DNA of 64,000 nt from Streptomyces sp. 1331.2 (GTDB taxonomy: Bacteria > Actinomycetota > Actinomycetes > Streptomycetales > Streptomycetaceae), in NCBI RefSeq assembly GCF_900199205.1, contig NZ_OBMJ01000001.1, forward strand, positions 2,855,001 to 2,919,000, written 5' to 3'. Numbering within the stretch: the stretch's first letter is position 1; each line of letters opens with the position of its first letter. Positions 38,512 to 47,706 of the stretch are shown in pieces. The translations under genes and the position numbers were made by a program. The notes below the pieces were generated by a model. The model saw only the letters and a list, made by a program, of their open reading frames with translations, was not told the origin of the DNA and ran no database searches.

Positions 38512-39954
38512 TCAGACCCGCAGGTCGGGTGCCTGCTCTCCGGTGGACAGGCCCAGTGCGCGGCGGATCTCCACGTTCATCGGCACCGTCTTGGCCACCA
38601 GCGCCTTGGCCCGGCGGACGTCGCCCGCCAGATCGCCACCGGAGGCCGCGGCGTCCCAGGCGACGGCCGCCTGCGACTGCGCCTCGACCAGCTTGGAGAT
38701 CTTCGGCTGGACGTCGACCGGCCAGCCCGCCGTCGGCGAACCGAGCAGGGCGGCCTCGGTGCGGGAGGCGGTGGCCATCCGGCGGGCCCAGTCCCGGTAC
38801 TCGGTCTCCGCGACGGAGACGTCCTTCTTCGGCTGGCCCAGGTAGACGTCGTCGAAGCCCCGGACCGCCTCCAGGTAGGCCAGCTGGGGCGCGGTCAGGC
38901 CGGACCTGTCGGTGTGCACCGACCCCCGGTGCTGGTCGTCGCTGTCCTCGAAGGCGCAGGTGACGTACCGTTCGCCGGCCGCCCAGTTGCGCGCGGTCGG
39001 GTAGAGGTAGACGTCGTCCATGCCGTCCGGGACGGCCCACTGGTCCAGCGCGTAGTCGTCCAGCACCTTGCGGCAGAGCCGGCCGGCCGACTCGCGGACC
39101 TCGTCCTCGCCCGGGTAGGGGCCGCTGCTCCCGGGGAGCTTGACGGTGCCGGCCACCTCGCCGTGGTGCGGGTCGGCGCAGGGCACCCGGCGCACCCAGT
39201 ACACCGTCTCGTCGCCGCCGTCCCCGGTCACCGAGCCGCCCTCGGGGGAGCTGTAGCAGTCGCCGGCCTTGAGGGCCGACCAGTGCACGGAGCCGGCCGG
39301 CTGCTTCGGGGGCTGGCCGAACCGCCCCGGGTGTGCGGAGCTGAAGTCCCCCGCGCCCAGGAGCAGGGCGAGCAGTACCGTGCCGATGGTGCCGAGCACC
39401 ACGCCGGTCACCGCCATCCCGAAGCCGCGCTCCCGGCGACGGTTGATCTGGACCAGCGCCACGATGCCGAACAGCAGGGCCAGTGGTGCCACCAGGACCA
39501 GACCGGTCACCAGGGAGCCGACCGCGAAGCCGTTGGTGGGGGCCGGCGCCGGGGCGAGGGGCGGGGCGTACGGGTGGCCGGGCTGGGGGCCGGGCTGGAA
39601 GCCGGAGTGCGCGGAGGGCGGGACGGAGGCCCAGCCGCCGGCCGGCAGCGGGTGCGGCGGCTGGGGCGGGGCGGCCGACGGAGGGACGGCGTGCGGGGGC
39701 ACGGCCTGCGGGTTCGCGGGGGTGGGCCCGGCGGGGGCGGCCCAGGGGTCGGCGGGCAGGGCGGGCTCGGGCTCGGCGGGCCCGGCGGACTGCGCGGGCT
39801 CGTCGTGCTCCTTGCGGAAGTCCACCCGGGGGTCCAGCTCCGCCGCCGGAACCGTCACCCCGGTGCCTCCGGAGGTGTCCGCACCGGCGTCCGCACCCGT
39901 CCGCGCGGGCTCGGTTCCCACCGGGGCGGGCAGCTCGGACTGAGGCTCGGACAC
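38512..39954 (-). CDS. DUF4190 / septum-formation-type membrane protein
   Basis: 480 aa from GTG 39954, chosen because GGGGAG lies 6 nt upstream (start VSEPQSELP). A Pro/Ala-rich cytoplasmic region (about 1-140) precedes two membrane helices with the short link NRRRERGFG, the DUF4190 hallmark. The outer portion (about 220-480) contains KAGDCYSSPEGG, VPCADPHHGEVAGTV and ERYVTCAFE, resembling the 'septum formation' domain with paired cysteines. It is likely an envelope protein, possibly linked to division or secretion. A role beyond that is not visible. Confidence 0.85.
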   Translation of the reverse strand: MSEPQSELPAPVGTEPARTGADAGADTSGGTGVTVPAAELDPRVDFRKEHDEPAQSAGPAEPEPALPADPWAAPAGPTPANPQAVPPHAVPPSAAPPQPPHPLPAGGWASVPPSAHSGFQPGPQPGHPYAPPLAPAPAPTNGFAVGSLVTGLVLVAPLALLFGIVALVQINRRRERGFGMAVTGVVLGTIGTVLLALLLGAGDFSSAHPGRFGQPPKQPAGSVHWSALKAGDCYSSPEGGSVTGDGGDETVYWVRRVPCADPHHGEVAGTVKLPGSSGPYPGEDEVRESAGRLCRKVLDDYALDQWAVPDGMDDVYLYPTARNWAAGERYVTCAFEDSDDQHRGSVHTDRSGLTAPQLAYLEAVRGFDDVYLGQPKKDVSVAETEYRDWARRMATASRTEAALLGSPTAGWPVDVQPKISKLVEAQSQAAVAWDAAASGGDLAGDVRRAKALVAKTVPMNVEIRRALGLSTGEQAPDLRV

Positions 39955-40113
39955 GTGGACTCCCCCAACCCGCCGGACGGGTATCGGCTCGGCGTTCGGC
40001 ACCATGGCTCGGACCCGAACGGGCCCGGTGTGAACGGTCGCGCGACTTTACCCGATCTTTTCGAACGCCTGCCCGCCGCCGTCCGGGCCCCCTTCAACCG
40101 CCCCTGCGCCCGC

Positions 40114-40938
40114 TCAGCCGCGGGCCAGGATCTCGCCGTGCAGCATCGAGAACCAGCCGTCCCCCGCGGTGCTCCACTCCCGCCAGCCGGCCGCGATCCG
40201 CTCCGGCTCCTCCGGCTCCGCGTACCCCCGCTCGACCACCGCGCGGCCCAGCGCGGTGCCGGTCACCCGGTCCGCCCACATCCCGCCCCACCAGGCGCGC
40301 TGCTCGGGCGTCGCGTACGTCCAGGTGGTGGCGCTCGCGGTGACCTCGGCGAAGCCGGCCGCCCGGGCCCAGGACAGCAGCCGTCGGCCGGCGTCCGGCT
40401 CGCCGCCGTTGGCGCGGGCGGTCCGCCGGTACAGCTCCAACCAGCGCTCCAGCGCGGGCACTTCCGGGAACCAGGTCATCGAGGCGTAGTCGACGTCGCG
40501 CGCCGCGACCACGCCGCCGGGGGCCGTCACCCGCCGCATCTCGCGCAACGCGGTCACCGGATCGGCCACGTGCTGCAGAACTTGGTGGGCGTGCACGACG
40601 TCGAACTCGCCGTCCCGGTACGGCAGTCGGTGGACGTCCGCCTGCTCGAACACGACCTCGGCGGCCGGCCCGGGCCGCCCGGCGACGTACTCCGCGGCCT
40701 GCTGCAGCACCTCGGCGGAGGTGTCCACGGCCACCACCCGCCCCTCGGGGCCGACCAGCTCGGCCAGGTCGGCGGTGATCGTGCCGGGCCCGCAGCCGAT
40801 GTCCAACACGGTCTGCCCGGGCCGCAGTTCGGGCAGCAGGTAGGCGGCCGAGTCGGCGGCGGTCCGGGAGCGGTGCGAGCGCAGGACGGCCTCCTGGTGG
40901 CCGTGGGTGTAGACGGCGGCGGGCTGCGGTGCGGACAT
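40114..40938 (-). CDS. Class I SAM-dependent methyltransferase (UbiE-like)
   Basis: 274 aa from ATG 40938, with AGGGGGA about 6 nt upstream. Motif I is VLDIGCGPGTITADLAELVG, the acidic motif VVAVDTS, and motif II/III FDVVHAHQVLQHVADPVTAL and VTAPGGVVAARDVDY. This is the Methyltransf_11/25 fold common in menaquinone- and natural-product-type methyltransferases. The substrate is unknown. It diverges from the RibD-like pair, with about 165 nt between the two starts. Confidence 0.9.
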   Translation of the reverse strand: MSAPQPAAVYTHGHQEAVLRSHRSRTAADSAAYLLPELRPGQTVLDIGCGPGTITADLAELVGPEGRVVAVDTSAEVLQQAAEYVAGRPGPAAEVVFEQADVHRLPYRDGEFDVVHAHQVLQHVADPVTALREMRRVTAPGGVVAARDVDYASMTWFPEVPALERWLELYRRTARANGGEPDAGRRLLSWARAAGFAEVTASATTWTYATPEQRAWWGGMWADRVTGTALGRAVVERGYAEPEEPERIAAGWREWSTAGDGWFSMLHGEILARG

Positions 40939-41104
40939 GGGATCCCCCTGGCGCGTGGTCGGCTTTCCGTGCTCCTCGACGCCGCCGACGCTACTCTTCG
41001 TCCCGCATCCCGAGAAGTTCTGTCTCACATCGTGATCGACCGGGGGTCGGGCGGCACCCGGCCGCCGTACCGTGGAGGCGCCCCCGAGAGAACGGTCCCC
41101 GCCC

Positions 41105-41791
41105 ATGCCCGGCCAGCGCCCCTTCGTCCTGCTGAGCGCCGCGGTGTCGCTCGACGGCCACCTCGACGACGCCTCCCCCGACCGGCTGCTGCTCTCCAAC
41201 GCCGCCGACTTCGACCGGGTGGACGAGGAGCGCGCGGCCGCCGACGCGGTCCTGGTCGGCGGCAACACCCTGCGCGCCGACAACCCGCGCCTGCTGGTGA
41301 ACGACCCCGCGCGCCGGGCCGCCCGGCTGGCGGCCGGCCGGCCCGAGTACCCGCTGAAGGTGACGCTCAGTATGAGCGGCGACCTCGACGCCGGACTGCG
41401 CTTCTGGCACACCGGCGGCACAAAGCTCGCCTACACCACGGACGCCGGGGCGGCGGTGCTGCGCCCCCGGCTGGGCGGGCTGGCCGAGGTGGTCGCGCTC
41501 GGTGACACGGTGGACCTCGGCGCAGTGCTGGACGACCTGGGCGCGCGCGGTGTGCGCCGGCTGATGGTCGAGGGCGGCGGGGGCGTGCACACCCAGTTCC
41601 TGGCCCGGGGCCTGGCGGACGAGCTGCAGCTGGCCGTCGCCCCGCTGCTGGTCGGCCAGGCCGAGGCGCCCCGGTTCGTCCGCCCGGCCGCGTTCCCGGG
41701 CGGGCCGGCCCGGCGGATGCGGCTGCTGGAGGCACGTACCGTGGGCGACGTCGTCCTGCTCAGGTACGCCCCGAAGGAGTCCGCGCCGTGA
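41105..41791 (+). CDS. RibD C-terminal / dihydrofolate-reductase-fold pyrimidine reductase
   Basis: 228 aa from ATG 41105; an upstream in-frame GTG at 41072 is also possible. It opens with PFVLLSAAVSLDGHLDD, has the NADPH-binding loop VGGNTLRADNPRL and the motif GVRRLMVEGGGGVHTQFLARGLADEL. All are typical of the RibD reductase domain, which reduces the ribosylamino-pyrimidine intermediate of riboflavin synthesis. The partner deaminase is encoded separately and overlaps by GTGA (41788-41791). In many bacteria the two activities form one RibD protein. It could equally serve a deazaflavin, pterin or antibiotic pathway. Confidence 0.88.
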   Translation: MPGQRPFVLLSAAVSLDGHLDDASPDRLLLSNAADFDRVDEERAAADAVLVGGNTLRADNPRLLVNDPARRAARLAAGRPEYPLKVTLSMSGDLDAGLRFWHTGGTKLAYTTDAGAAVLRPRLGGLAEVVALGDTVDLGAVLDDLGARGVRRLMVEGGGGVHTQFLARGLADELQLAVAPLLVGQAEAPRFVRPAAFPGGPARRMRLLEARTVGDVVLLRYAPKESAP

Positions 41792-42246
41792 ACCGCCCCG
41801 CCGCCACCGACCTCGACCACCTGCGCCGGGCCGTCGAGCTCTCCCGCCGCTGCCCGCCGTCCGGGACGGCCTTCTCGGTCGGCGCGGTGATCGTCGGCGC
41901 CGACGGCGAGGTGCTGGCCGAGGGGTACAGCCGGGAGACGGACGCGCACGACCACGCCGAGGAGGCGGCCCTGGCCAAGCTCCCGGCCGGCGACCCCCGG
42001 CTGCACGGGGCGACCGTCTACAGCTCGCTGGAGCCCTGCGGACAGCGCGCCTCGCGGCCGGTGCCGTGCGCCCGCCTGCTCATCGCCGCGGGGGTGCCAC
42101 GCGTGGTGGTCGCCTGGCGCGAGCCGGACCTCTTCGTCACCGACTGCCAGGGCACGGCCCTGCTGGAGGCGGCCGGCGTCGAGGTCGTGGAGCTGCCCGA
42201 ACTCGCCGACGAGGCCCGCGCGGTCAACGCCCACCTGCTCGGCTGA
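41788..42246 (+). CDS. RibD N-terminal-type / cytidine-deaminase-fold zinc deaminase
   Basis: 152 aa from GTG 41788, with GAAGGAG 8 nt upstream. The zinc site of the CMP/dCMP deaminase fold is present: H56 and catalytic E58 in DHAEEAAL, and C84 and C94 in LEPCGQRASRPVPC. It therefore matches the diaminohydroxyphosphoribosylaminopyrimidine deaminase half of RibD. The gene overlaps the reductase gene by 4 nt, so the two are made together. No other riboflavin gene is nearby. Confidence 0.88.
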   Translation: MNRPAATDLDHLRRAVELSRRCPPSGTAFSVGAVIVGADGEVLAEGYSRETDAHDHAEEAALAKLPAGDPRLHGATVYSSLEPCGQRASRPVPCARLLIAAGVPRVVVAWREPDLFVTDCQGTALLEAAGVEVVELPELADEARAVNAHLLG

Positions 42247-42280
42247 GCTCGACCCCTCCGGCACCGCCGCCGGAAACGGG

Positions 42281-42317
42281 GAACCGCCCGGCCCGCTCGG
42301 TGCGGGGCGGACGGTTC
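42281..42317. terminator. Imperfect bidirectional hairpin between the deaminase and ychF genes
   Basis: GAACCG/CGGTTC outer arms and a mismatched GC-rich inner stem lie between two convergent genes. It probably stops transcription from both sides. Confidence 0.6.
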
Positions 42318-42331
42318 TCCGTGGGGCCGGC

Positions 42332-43405
42332 TCACACGTTGAAGCGGAACTCCACCACGTCGCCGTCGTGCATGACGTAGTCCTTGCCCTCGATGCGGGC
42401 CTTGCCCTTGCTGCGGGCCTCGGCGATGGAGCCGGTCTCGACCAGGTCGTCGAAGGAGATCACCTCGGCCTTGATGAAGCCCTTCTGGAAGTCGGTGTGG
42501 ATGACTCCGGCGGCCTCGGGGGCGGTGGCGCCCTTCTTGATGGTCCAGGCCCGGGTCTCCTTGGGGCCGGCCGTCAGGTAGGTCTGCAGGCCGAGGGTGT
42601 CGAAACCGACACGGGCGAGGGTGGCGAGGCCGGGCTCCTCCTGGCCCATGGACTGGAGGAGCTCCAGGGCCTCGGCGTCGTCCAGCTCGATGAGCTCGGA
42701 CTCGATCTTGGCGTTGAGGAAGATCGCCTCGGCCGGGGCGACCAGCTCGCGCTGGGCGTTCTTGAAGTCCTCGTCGGCCAGCTCGGCCTCGTCCACGTTG
42801 AAGACGTAGAGGAAGGGCTTGGCGGTCAGCAGGTGGAGGTCGCGGATCGGGGAGGTGTCGAAGCCGGCCTCGAAGAGGGTCTTGCCGGTCTCCAGGATCG
42901 CCTGGGCGGCCTCGGCGGCGGCCAGCACGGGCGCGGTGTCCTTCTTGAGGCGCGCCTCCTTCTGGAGCCGCGGCAGGACCTTCTCGATGGTCTGGAGGTC
43001 GGCGAGGATCAGCTCGGTGTGGATGGTCTCGATGTCGTCCTTGGGCGACACCTTGCCGTCCACGTGCACCACGTCCGGGTCGGTGAAGGCGCGCACGACC
43101 TGGCAGATCGCGTCCGACTCGCGGATGTTGGCGAGGAACTTGTTGCCCAGGCCCTCGCCCTCGCTGGCGCCGCGCACGATGCCGGCGATGTCGACGAAGT
43201 CGACGGTGGCCGGGAGGATGCGCTGGGAGCCGAAGATCTCGGCGAGCTTGGCCAGCCGCGCGTCCGGGACGCCGACCACACCGACGTTCGGCTCGATGGT
43301 GGCGAACGGGTAGTTGGCCGCCAGCACGTCGTTCTTGGTCAGGGCGTTGAACAGGGTCGACTTGCCGACGTTCGGCAGGCCGACGATTCCGATCGTGAGC
43401 GACAT
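42332..43405 (-). CDS. ychF: Redox-regulated ATPase/GTPase YchF (OLA1 family)
   Basis: 357 aa from ATG 43405 (MSLTIGIVGLPNVGKST). The P-loop is GLPNVGKST, switch II DIAGIVRGASEGEGLGNKF, and the G4 position reads NVDEAE instead of NKxD, the substitution that makes YchF prefer ATP. A coiled-coil insertion (ADLQTIEKVLPRLQKEARL) and the C-terminal TGS domain (VIHTDFQKGFIKAEVIS, ending DVVEFRFNV) complete the protein. It is ribosome-associated and linked to translation and oxidative stress. It is monocistronic and convergent with the deaminase gene. Confidence 0.97.
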   Translation of the reverse strand: MSLTIGIVGLPNVGKSTLFNALTKNDVLAANYPFATIEPNVGVVGVPDARLAKLAEIFGSQRILPATVDFVDIAGIVRGASEGEGLGNKFLANIRESDAICQVVRAFTDPDVVHVDGKVSPKDDIETIHTELILADLQTIEKVLPRLQKEARLKKDTAPVLAAAEAAQAILETGKTLFEAGFDTSPIRDLHLLTAKPFLYVFNVDEAELADEDFKNAQRELVAPAEAIFLNAKIESELIELDDAEALELLQSMGQEEPGLATLARVGFDTLGLQTYLTAGPKETRAWTIKKGATAPEAAGVIHTDFQKGFIKAEVISFDDLVETGSIAEARSKGKARIEGKDYVMHDGDVVEFRFNV

Positions 43406-43619
43406 GAAGCGCAGTCCCGGGGCTTGGAGGAGTTGGGTCGGCACCGTGCGGGCCGACCCCCAAGTCTACGGGCAGCGTCCGCGGAGCCTCACGCCTCGGT
43501 CGACGAGCAGGTCAGCCCACCCGAGCGACGATCACATGAGTACGCCGCCCGGAGACACGGGACAAGACCTGAACGGTCCATTACACAGTGTGGCGATGAT
43601 CGGACCGTACGTTGGGCGG

Positions 43620-44228
43620 GTGGAGCAGAGCATCCGTACCCAGCCGCCAGGGCCCAGACGCCGTCCGCCGAACGGCGCGGCCGCAGCCGCCGTCCCCGGT
43701 CCAGGCCGGGCTCCCGGGGCCGACGGAGCCCCCGCCTCCCGGCTGCGCCCGGTGGCCGGGCCGCCCCCCGCCCGACCGGCCGCCCCCCGGTTGCGCCTGC
43801 CGCTGCGCGGGCGCGGCGACGCACAGCTGTACGGGCGGCGACGGACCGGCCGGCCGACCCGGCTGACGGCCGTCGGCACCGGCGTCGTCGCCGTCCTGGC
43901 CACGCTCGCGGTGGCGGGCGTGGACCGGCTGCTCTTCGACGGCCTGGGCTGGCTGTTCGGCCTCGGCTACCTGGTGGTCTGCTTCCAGCTGGCCGTCCGG
44001 GTCCGCTACGTCGACCTGCTGGCCGCGCCGATCAGCGGGCCGATCGCCTTCGCCCTGGCGCTGGTGCTGCTCGCCCCGGTCGGCTCCTCGGGCGTCACCG
44101 CCCAGGTGGTCTCGCTGGCGACCGGGCTGGCGCTGCGGGCCGGCTGGCTGTTCACCGGCACCGGGCTCGCCGCGCTGATCGTGCTCGCCCGCTTCATCGC
44201 CCAGCGCCGGATCCAGCGCTCCCGCTGA
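43620..44228 (+). CDS. DUF6542-type small membrane protein
   Basis: About 202 aa from GTG 43620 (VEQSIRTQPPGP); ATG 43596 is possible and neither start has a clear ribosome-binding site. A Pro/Arg-rich cytoplasmic leader (about 1-85) precedes four hydrophobic helices (about 89-108, 112-130, 137-157 and 165-195). It ends in a basic tail RFIAQRRIQRSR. This resembles the DUF6542 proteins found next to ychF and ppgK in streptomycetes, from memory. Function is unknown. It is convergent with ppgK. Confidence 0.8.
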   Translation: MEQSIRTQPPGPRRRPPNGAAAAAVPGPGRAPGADGAPASRLRPVAGPPPARPAAPRLRLPLRGRGDAQLYGRRRTGRPTRLTAVGTGVVAVLATLAVAGVDRLLFDGLGWLFGLGYLVVCFQLAVRVRYVDLLAAPISGPIAFALALVLLAPVGSSGVTAQVVSLATGLALRAGWLFTGTGLAALIVLARFIAQRRIQRSR

Positions 44229-44294
44229 CTGCCGCGGCCACCGGGAGCGCGGGACACCGGGAGCACCGGGAGCACCGGGGCCGGGACCCGCAGG

Positions 44295-45041
44295 TCAGCC
44301 CGCCGCCCGGGCCGCCGCCATGGCGGCACCGACGATGCCCGCGTCGTTGCGCAGCTCCGCCGGCACCACCTGCGCGTCGCGGTCCTTCAGCAGCGGCAGG
44401 AACTTCTCGTGCTTGCGGCTCACCCCGCCGCCGATCACGATCAGCTGCGGCGAGAAGAGCATCTCCACCAGGTCCAGGTACTCGTCGACCCGCCCGGCCC
44501 ACTGCTCCCAGTCCAGCCCGTGCCGCTCCTTGGCGGCCGAGGAGGCCCGGCGCTCGGCGTCCTTGCCGCGCAGCTCCAGGTGGCCCAGCTCGGTGTTGGG
44601 CACCAGCGCACCGTCGGTGAAGAGCGCGCTGCCGATGCCGGTGCCGAAGGTGAGCACCAGGACGACGCCCCGCCGGCCCCGCCCGGCGCCGTGGGTCATC
44701 TCGGCGAGCCCGGCGGCGTCCGCGTCGTTGAGGACGGTCGCGGGCAGGTCCAGTGCCTCGCGGAACAGGCCCTCGGCGTCCAGGCCGATCCAGCCCTTGT
44801 CCACATTGGCCGCGGTCCTGGTCCGGCCACCGACCACCACGCCGGGGAAGGTCAGCCCGACCGGCCCGCGGTGGTCGAAGTGGCGGACCACCTCGCGGAC
44901 GGCGGCGACCACGGCCTCGGGGGCGGACGGCTGCGGGGTGAGCACCTTGTGGCGCTCCTCGGTGAGCGCGCCCCGGGCGAGGTCGACCGGCGCGCCCTTG
45001 ATCCCCGAGCCGCCGATGTCCACGCCGAATACCGCCGTCAT
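44295..45041 (-). CDS. ppgK: Polyphosphate glucokinase (ROK family)
   Basis: 248 aa from ATG 45041, with GGAGGG about 10 nt upstream. The ROK phosphate-1 motif [17 protein letters not shown] is followed by the catalytic [12 protein letters not shown] and the adenosine-side [26 protein letters not shown] is characteristic of the actinobacterial polyphosphate-dependent glucokinases. It phosphorylates glucose with polyphosphate or ATP. The ROK zinc-binding cysteine cluster is absent, as expected for PPGK. It lies between DUF6542 and ispH. Confidence 0.95.
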   Translation of the reverse strand: MTAVFGVDIGGSGIKGAPVDLARGALTEERHKVLTPQPSAPEAVVAAVREVVRHFDHRGPVGLTFPGVVVGGRTRTAANVDKGWIGLDAEGLFREALDLPATVLNDADAAGLAEMTHGAGRGRRGVVLVLTFGTGIGSALFTDGALVPNTELGHLELRGKDAERRASSAAKERHGLDWEQWAGRVDEYLDLVEMLFSPQLIVIGGGVSRKHEKFLPLLKDRDAQVVPAELRNDAGIVGAAMAAARAAG

Positions 45042-45171
45042 CACGTCCGCCCTCCGCCGTCCGCCCGCGGACCCGCTTGTCCACAGCCTGTGCACAAAAC
45101 TACGAGAGGGCGCACGGGCCCGCACAGCGGAGAGCGAAACGCCGGCCGGCGGCGAGCAGGGCGGTGAAACG

Positions 45172-45212
45172 CCGGAGAGCCCGGCACCCCGCGGGGGCAC
45201 CGGGCTCTCCGG
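45172..45212 (-). terminator. Strong hairpin ending ispH
   Basis: CCGGAGAGCCCGG pairs with its perfect 13-nt complement. The loop contains a further CCCC/GGGG helix, giving a near-continuous stem, 5 nt past the ispH stop. Confidence 0.88.
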
Positions 45213-45217
45213 AGGTG

Positions 45218-46192
45218 TCAGAGCTTGCCGGCCGCCTCGGCGCGCAGGTCACGGCGCAGTTCCTTGGGCAGCGAGAAGATCAGGTGCTCCTCGGCGGTCT
45301 TGACGGTCTCGACCGTGTCGTAGCCGCGCGCGGCCAGGAATTCGAGCACGCCGTCGACCAGGATCTCCGGCACCGAGGCGCCGCTGGTCAGGCCGACGGT
45401 GGTGACGCCCTCCAGCCACTCCTCGCGGATCTCCTCGGCGAAGTCCACCAGGTGGGCGGCCTTGGCGCCGTACTCCAGGCCGACCTCGACCAGGCGGACC
45501 GAGTTGGAGGAGTTCTTGGAGCCGACCACGATCAGCAGGTCGGTCTCGGGGGCCAGCTGCTTGACCGCGACCTGGCGGTTCTGGGTCGCGTAGCAGATGT
45601 CGTCGCTGGGCGGGCTGACCAGCGCCGGGAAGCGGTTCTTCAGCTCGCCGACGGTGGCCATGGTCTCGTCCACCGACAGCGTGGTCTGGGACAGCCAGAC
45701 GACCTTGGACTCGTCCCGGACCTTCACGTTGGCGACGTCCTCGGCACCGTCCACCAGGTGGATCCGGTCCGGGGCCTCGCCCATGGTGCCGATGACCTCC
45801 TCGTGGCCCTCGTGGCCCACCAGCAGGATGTCGAAGCCCTCGTCGGCGAAGCGCACGGCCTCCTTGTGCACCTTGGTGACCAGCGGGCAGGTGGCGTCGA
45901 TGGTGGCGAGCTTGCCGGCCCGCGCCTCGTCGTGGACGGACGGGGCGACGCCGTGCGCGGAGAAGACCACGATCGAGCCCTCGGGCACCTCCTCCGTCTC
46001 GTCGACGAAGATCGCGCCCTTCTTCTCCAGGGTCTGCACCACGTACTTGTTGTGGACGATCTGCTTGCGGACGTAGACGGGGGCCCCGTACTGCTCCAGG
46101 GCCTTCTCCACGGCGATCACGGCGCGGTCGACTCCCGCGCAGTAGCCCCGGGGGGCGGCGAGCAGGACACGGCGCTGCGCGGTGTTGGACAT
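45218..46192 (-). CDS. ispH: 4-hydroxy-3-methylbut-2-enyl diphosphate reductase
   Basis: 324 aa. The last enzyme of the MEP isoprenoid pathway. The three Fe-S cluster cysteines are C18 ([12 protein letters not shown]), C102 ([11 protein letters not shown]) and C200 ([11 protein letters not shown]). The diphosphate/proton-relay residues are in the [17 protein letters not shown] and TTLSVDET motifs, and the ending [12 protein letters not shown] is conserved. The length is normal. It is divergent from the APC permease gene, and a strong hairpin follows. Confidence 0.97.
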   Translation of the reverse strand: MSNTAQRRVLLAAPRGYCAGVDRAVIAVEKALEQYGAPVYVRKQIVHNKYVVQTLEKKGAIFVDETEEVPEGSIVVFSAHGVAPSVHDEARAGKLATIDATCPLVTKVHKEAVRFADEGFDILLVGHEGHEEVIGTMGEAPDRIHLVDGAEDVANVKVRDESKVVWLSQTTLSVDETMATVGELKNRFPALVSPPSDDICYATQNRQVAVKQLAPETDLLIVVGSKNSSNSVRLVEVGLEYGAKAAHLVDFAEEIREEWLEGVTTVGLTSGASVPEILVDGVLEFLAARGYDTVETVKTAEEHLIFSLPKELRRDLRAEAAGKL

Positions 46193-46301
46193 GGCTCCAT
46201 CGTACGGGCGATGGGGAACCGCGCCGCCCGCGGAGGGGAGCCGCGCCGACGGCGGGCATGTTCCGTGCAGACCCGGTCGCGAGTGCTCAAATGTGGTGCC
46301 T

Positions 46302-47696
46302 ATGAGCCCTGTGAACGAGCAGGCGACGCCGAGCGGCCTGCGCCGCAGCCTGGGCGTCCGCGATCTGATGGTCTACGGACTGCTGTTCATCGCCCCGATG
46401 GCCCCGGTCGGCGTGTTCGGCGTGCTGGACGCCAAGAGCCACGGCGCGGTCGCCACCGTCTACCTGGCGGCCACGGTGGCGATGGGCTTGACCGCCTTCT
46501 CGTACGCCCAGATGGTGCGCGCGGTGCCGCAGACCGGATCGGTGTTCGCCTACGCACGGGCCGGGCTGGGCGAGGGCCCCGGGTTCATCGCGGGCTGGAT
46601 GGCGATGCTGGACTACCTGCTGATCCCGGCGGTGGCCTACCTGTTCTCCGGGATCGCGCTGCACTCCCTGGTGCCGGGCGTCTCGCGCTGGCTGTGGACG
46701 GCGATCGCGGTCGTGGTGACCACCGCGCTCAACCTGGTCGGGGTGCGGACGGCGGCGGTGGTCGGCTTCGCGGTGCTCGCGATGGAGATCGCGGTGCTGC
46801 TGGCGTTCATGGCGGCGACCGTGGTGGCGCTCGCCCAGGACGGCGCCCGGCGCGGCTGGGACACCCCGTTCACCGCCGTCGGCGACTTCTCGCTGACCGC
46901 GGTGGTCTCGGCGGTGTCCGTCGCGGTGCTCTCCTACCTGGGCTTCGACGCGATCGCCACCTTCGTGGAGGAGACGGTCGGCGCCTCGGCGGCGGTGGCC
47001 CGGGCGGTGCTCTGGTGCCTGGCCCTGGCCGGGGTGCTGTTCGTCGCCCAGACCTACCTGGCGGCGGTGCTGGAACCGATGAGCCCGCAGCAGTTGGCCG
47101 CCGACCCGGCGGCGCAGGGCTCGGCCTTCTACGACACCGTGGAGAGCGGGGTCGGGCACTGGCTGCACGTGCTGGTCGCGGCCGGCAAGGCGATCGGCGC
47201 GGCCTTCGCGGCCCTGGCCGGGCAGGCGGCGGCCGGGCGGCTGGTCTTCGCGATGAGCCGGGACGGGCGGCTGCCGCGCGTCCTCGGCACGGTCGACCCG
47301 GCCAGCGCGGTGCCGCGCCGGGCGCTGCTGGCGGCCGCGGTGATCACCATGGCGGCGGCGGTCTGGGCGGCGAACCGGGACGACGGTCTCGACCAGCTGA
47401 CCTCGGTGGTGAACGTGGGCGCGCTGACCGCCTTCGCGCTGCTGCACGCCTCGGTGATCGGCTGGTACACGGTGCGGCACGGCTCGCGGGACCGCTTGCG
47501 GCACCTGGTCGTCCCGGCGCTGGGGATCGCGGTGATCGGTGCGGTGGTCTACGAGGCCTCGACCACCGCTCAGCTCGTCGGGCTCACCTGGCTGGCGGTC
47601 GGCCTGGTGGTGCTCGGCGTCCAGGGCTCCACCGGTTCGACCGGCCCGGGCGGCTCGCACGGTTCGGGCGCCGGCGGTGTCGGCCCGCGCCGCTAG
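46302..47696 (+). CDS. APC-family amino acid/polyamine permease
   Basis: 464 aa from ATG 46302, with a weak ribosome-binding site. About twelve hydrophobic segments. The first has the APC signature [19 protein letters not shown], and further conserved parts are [23 protein letters not shown] and [14 protein letters not shown]. The C-terminus is Gly/Ser-rich. It is a secondary transporter for amino acids or amines; the substrate cannot be read from the sequence. xseA starts 10 nt after its stop, so the two are likely co-transcribed. Confidence 0.93.
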   Translation: MSPVNEQATPSGLRRSLGVRDLMVYGLLFIAPMAPVGVFGVLDAKSHGAVATVYLAATVAMGLTAFSYAQMVRAVPQTGSVFAYARAGLGEGPGFIAGWMAMLDYLLIPAVAYLFSGIALHSLVPGVSRWLWTAIAVVVTTALNLVGVRTAAVVGFAVLAMEIAVLLAFMAATVVALAQDGARRGWDTPFTAVGDFSLTAVVSAVSVAVLSYLGFDAIATFVEETVGASAAVARAVLWCLALAGVLFVAQTYLAAVLEPMSPQQLAADPAAQGSAFYDTVESGVGHWLHVLVAAGKAIGAAFAALAGQAAAGRLVFAMSRDGRLPRVLGTVDPASAVPRRALLAAAVITMAAAVWAANRDDGLDQLTSVVNVGALTAFALLHASVIGWYTVRHGSRDRLRHLVVPALGIAVIGAVVYEASTTAQLVGLTWLAVGLVVLGVQGSTGSTGPGGSHGSGAGGVGPRR

Positions 47697-47706
47697 CCTC
47701 GTACGC

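Noticed and set aside
41072..41104. GTG 41072 as the start of the reductase gene
   Set aside because: It would add eleven poorly conserved residues before the typical N-terminus and lacks an upstream ribosome-binding site. I kept ATG 41105 and noted the alternative.
44240..44280. Short ACCGGGAGC repeats between the DUF6542 and ppgK genes
   Set aside because: Three to four 9-nt copies in simple GC-rich DNA at a convergent gene end; no symmetry or conservation argument.
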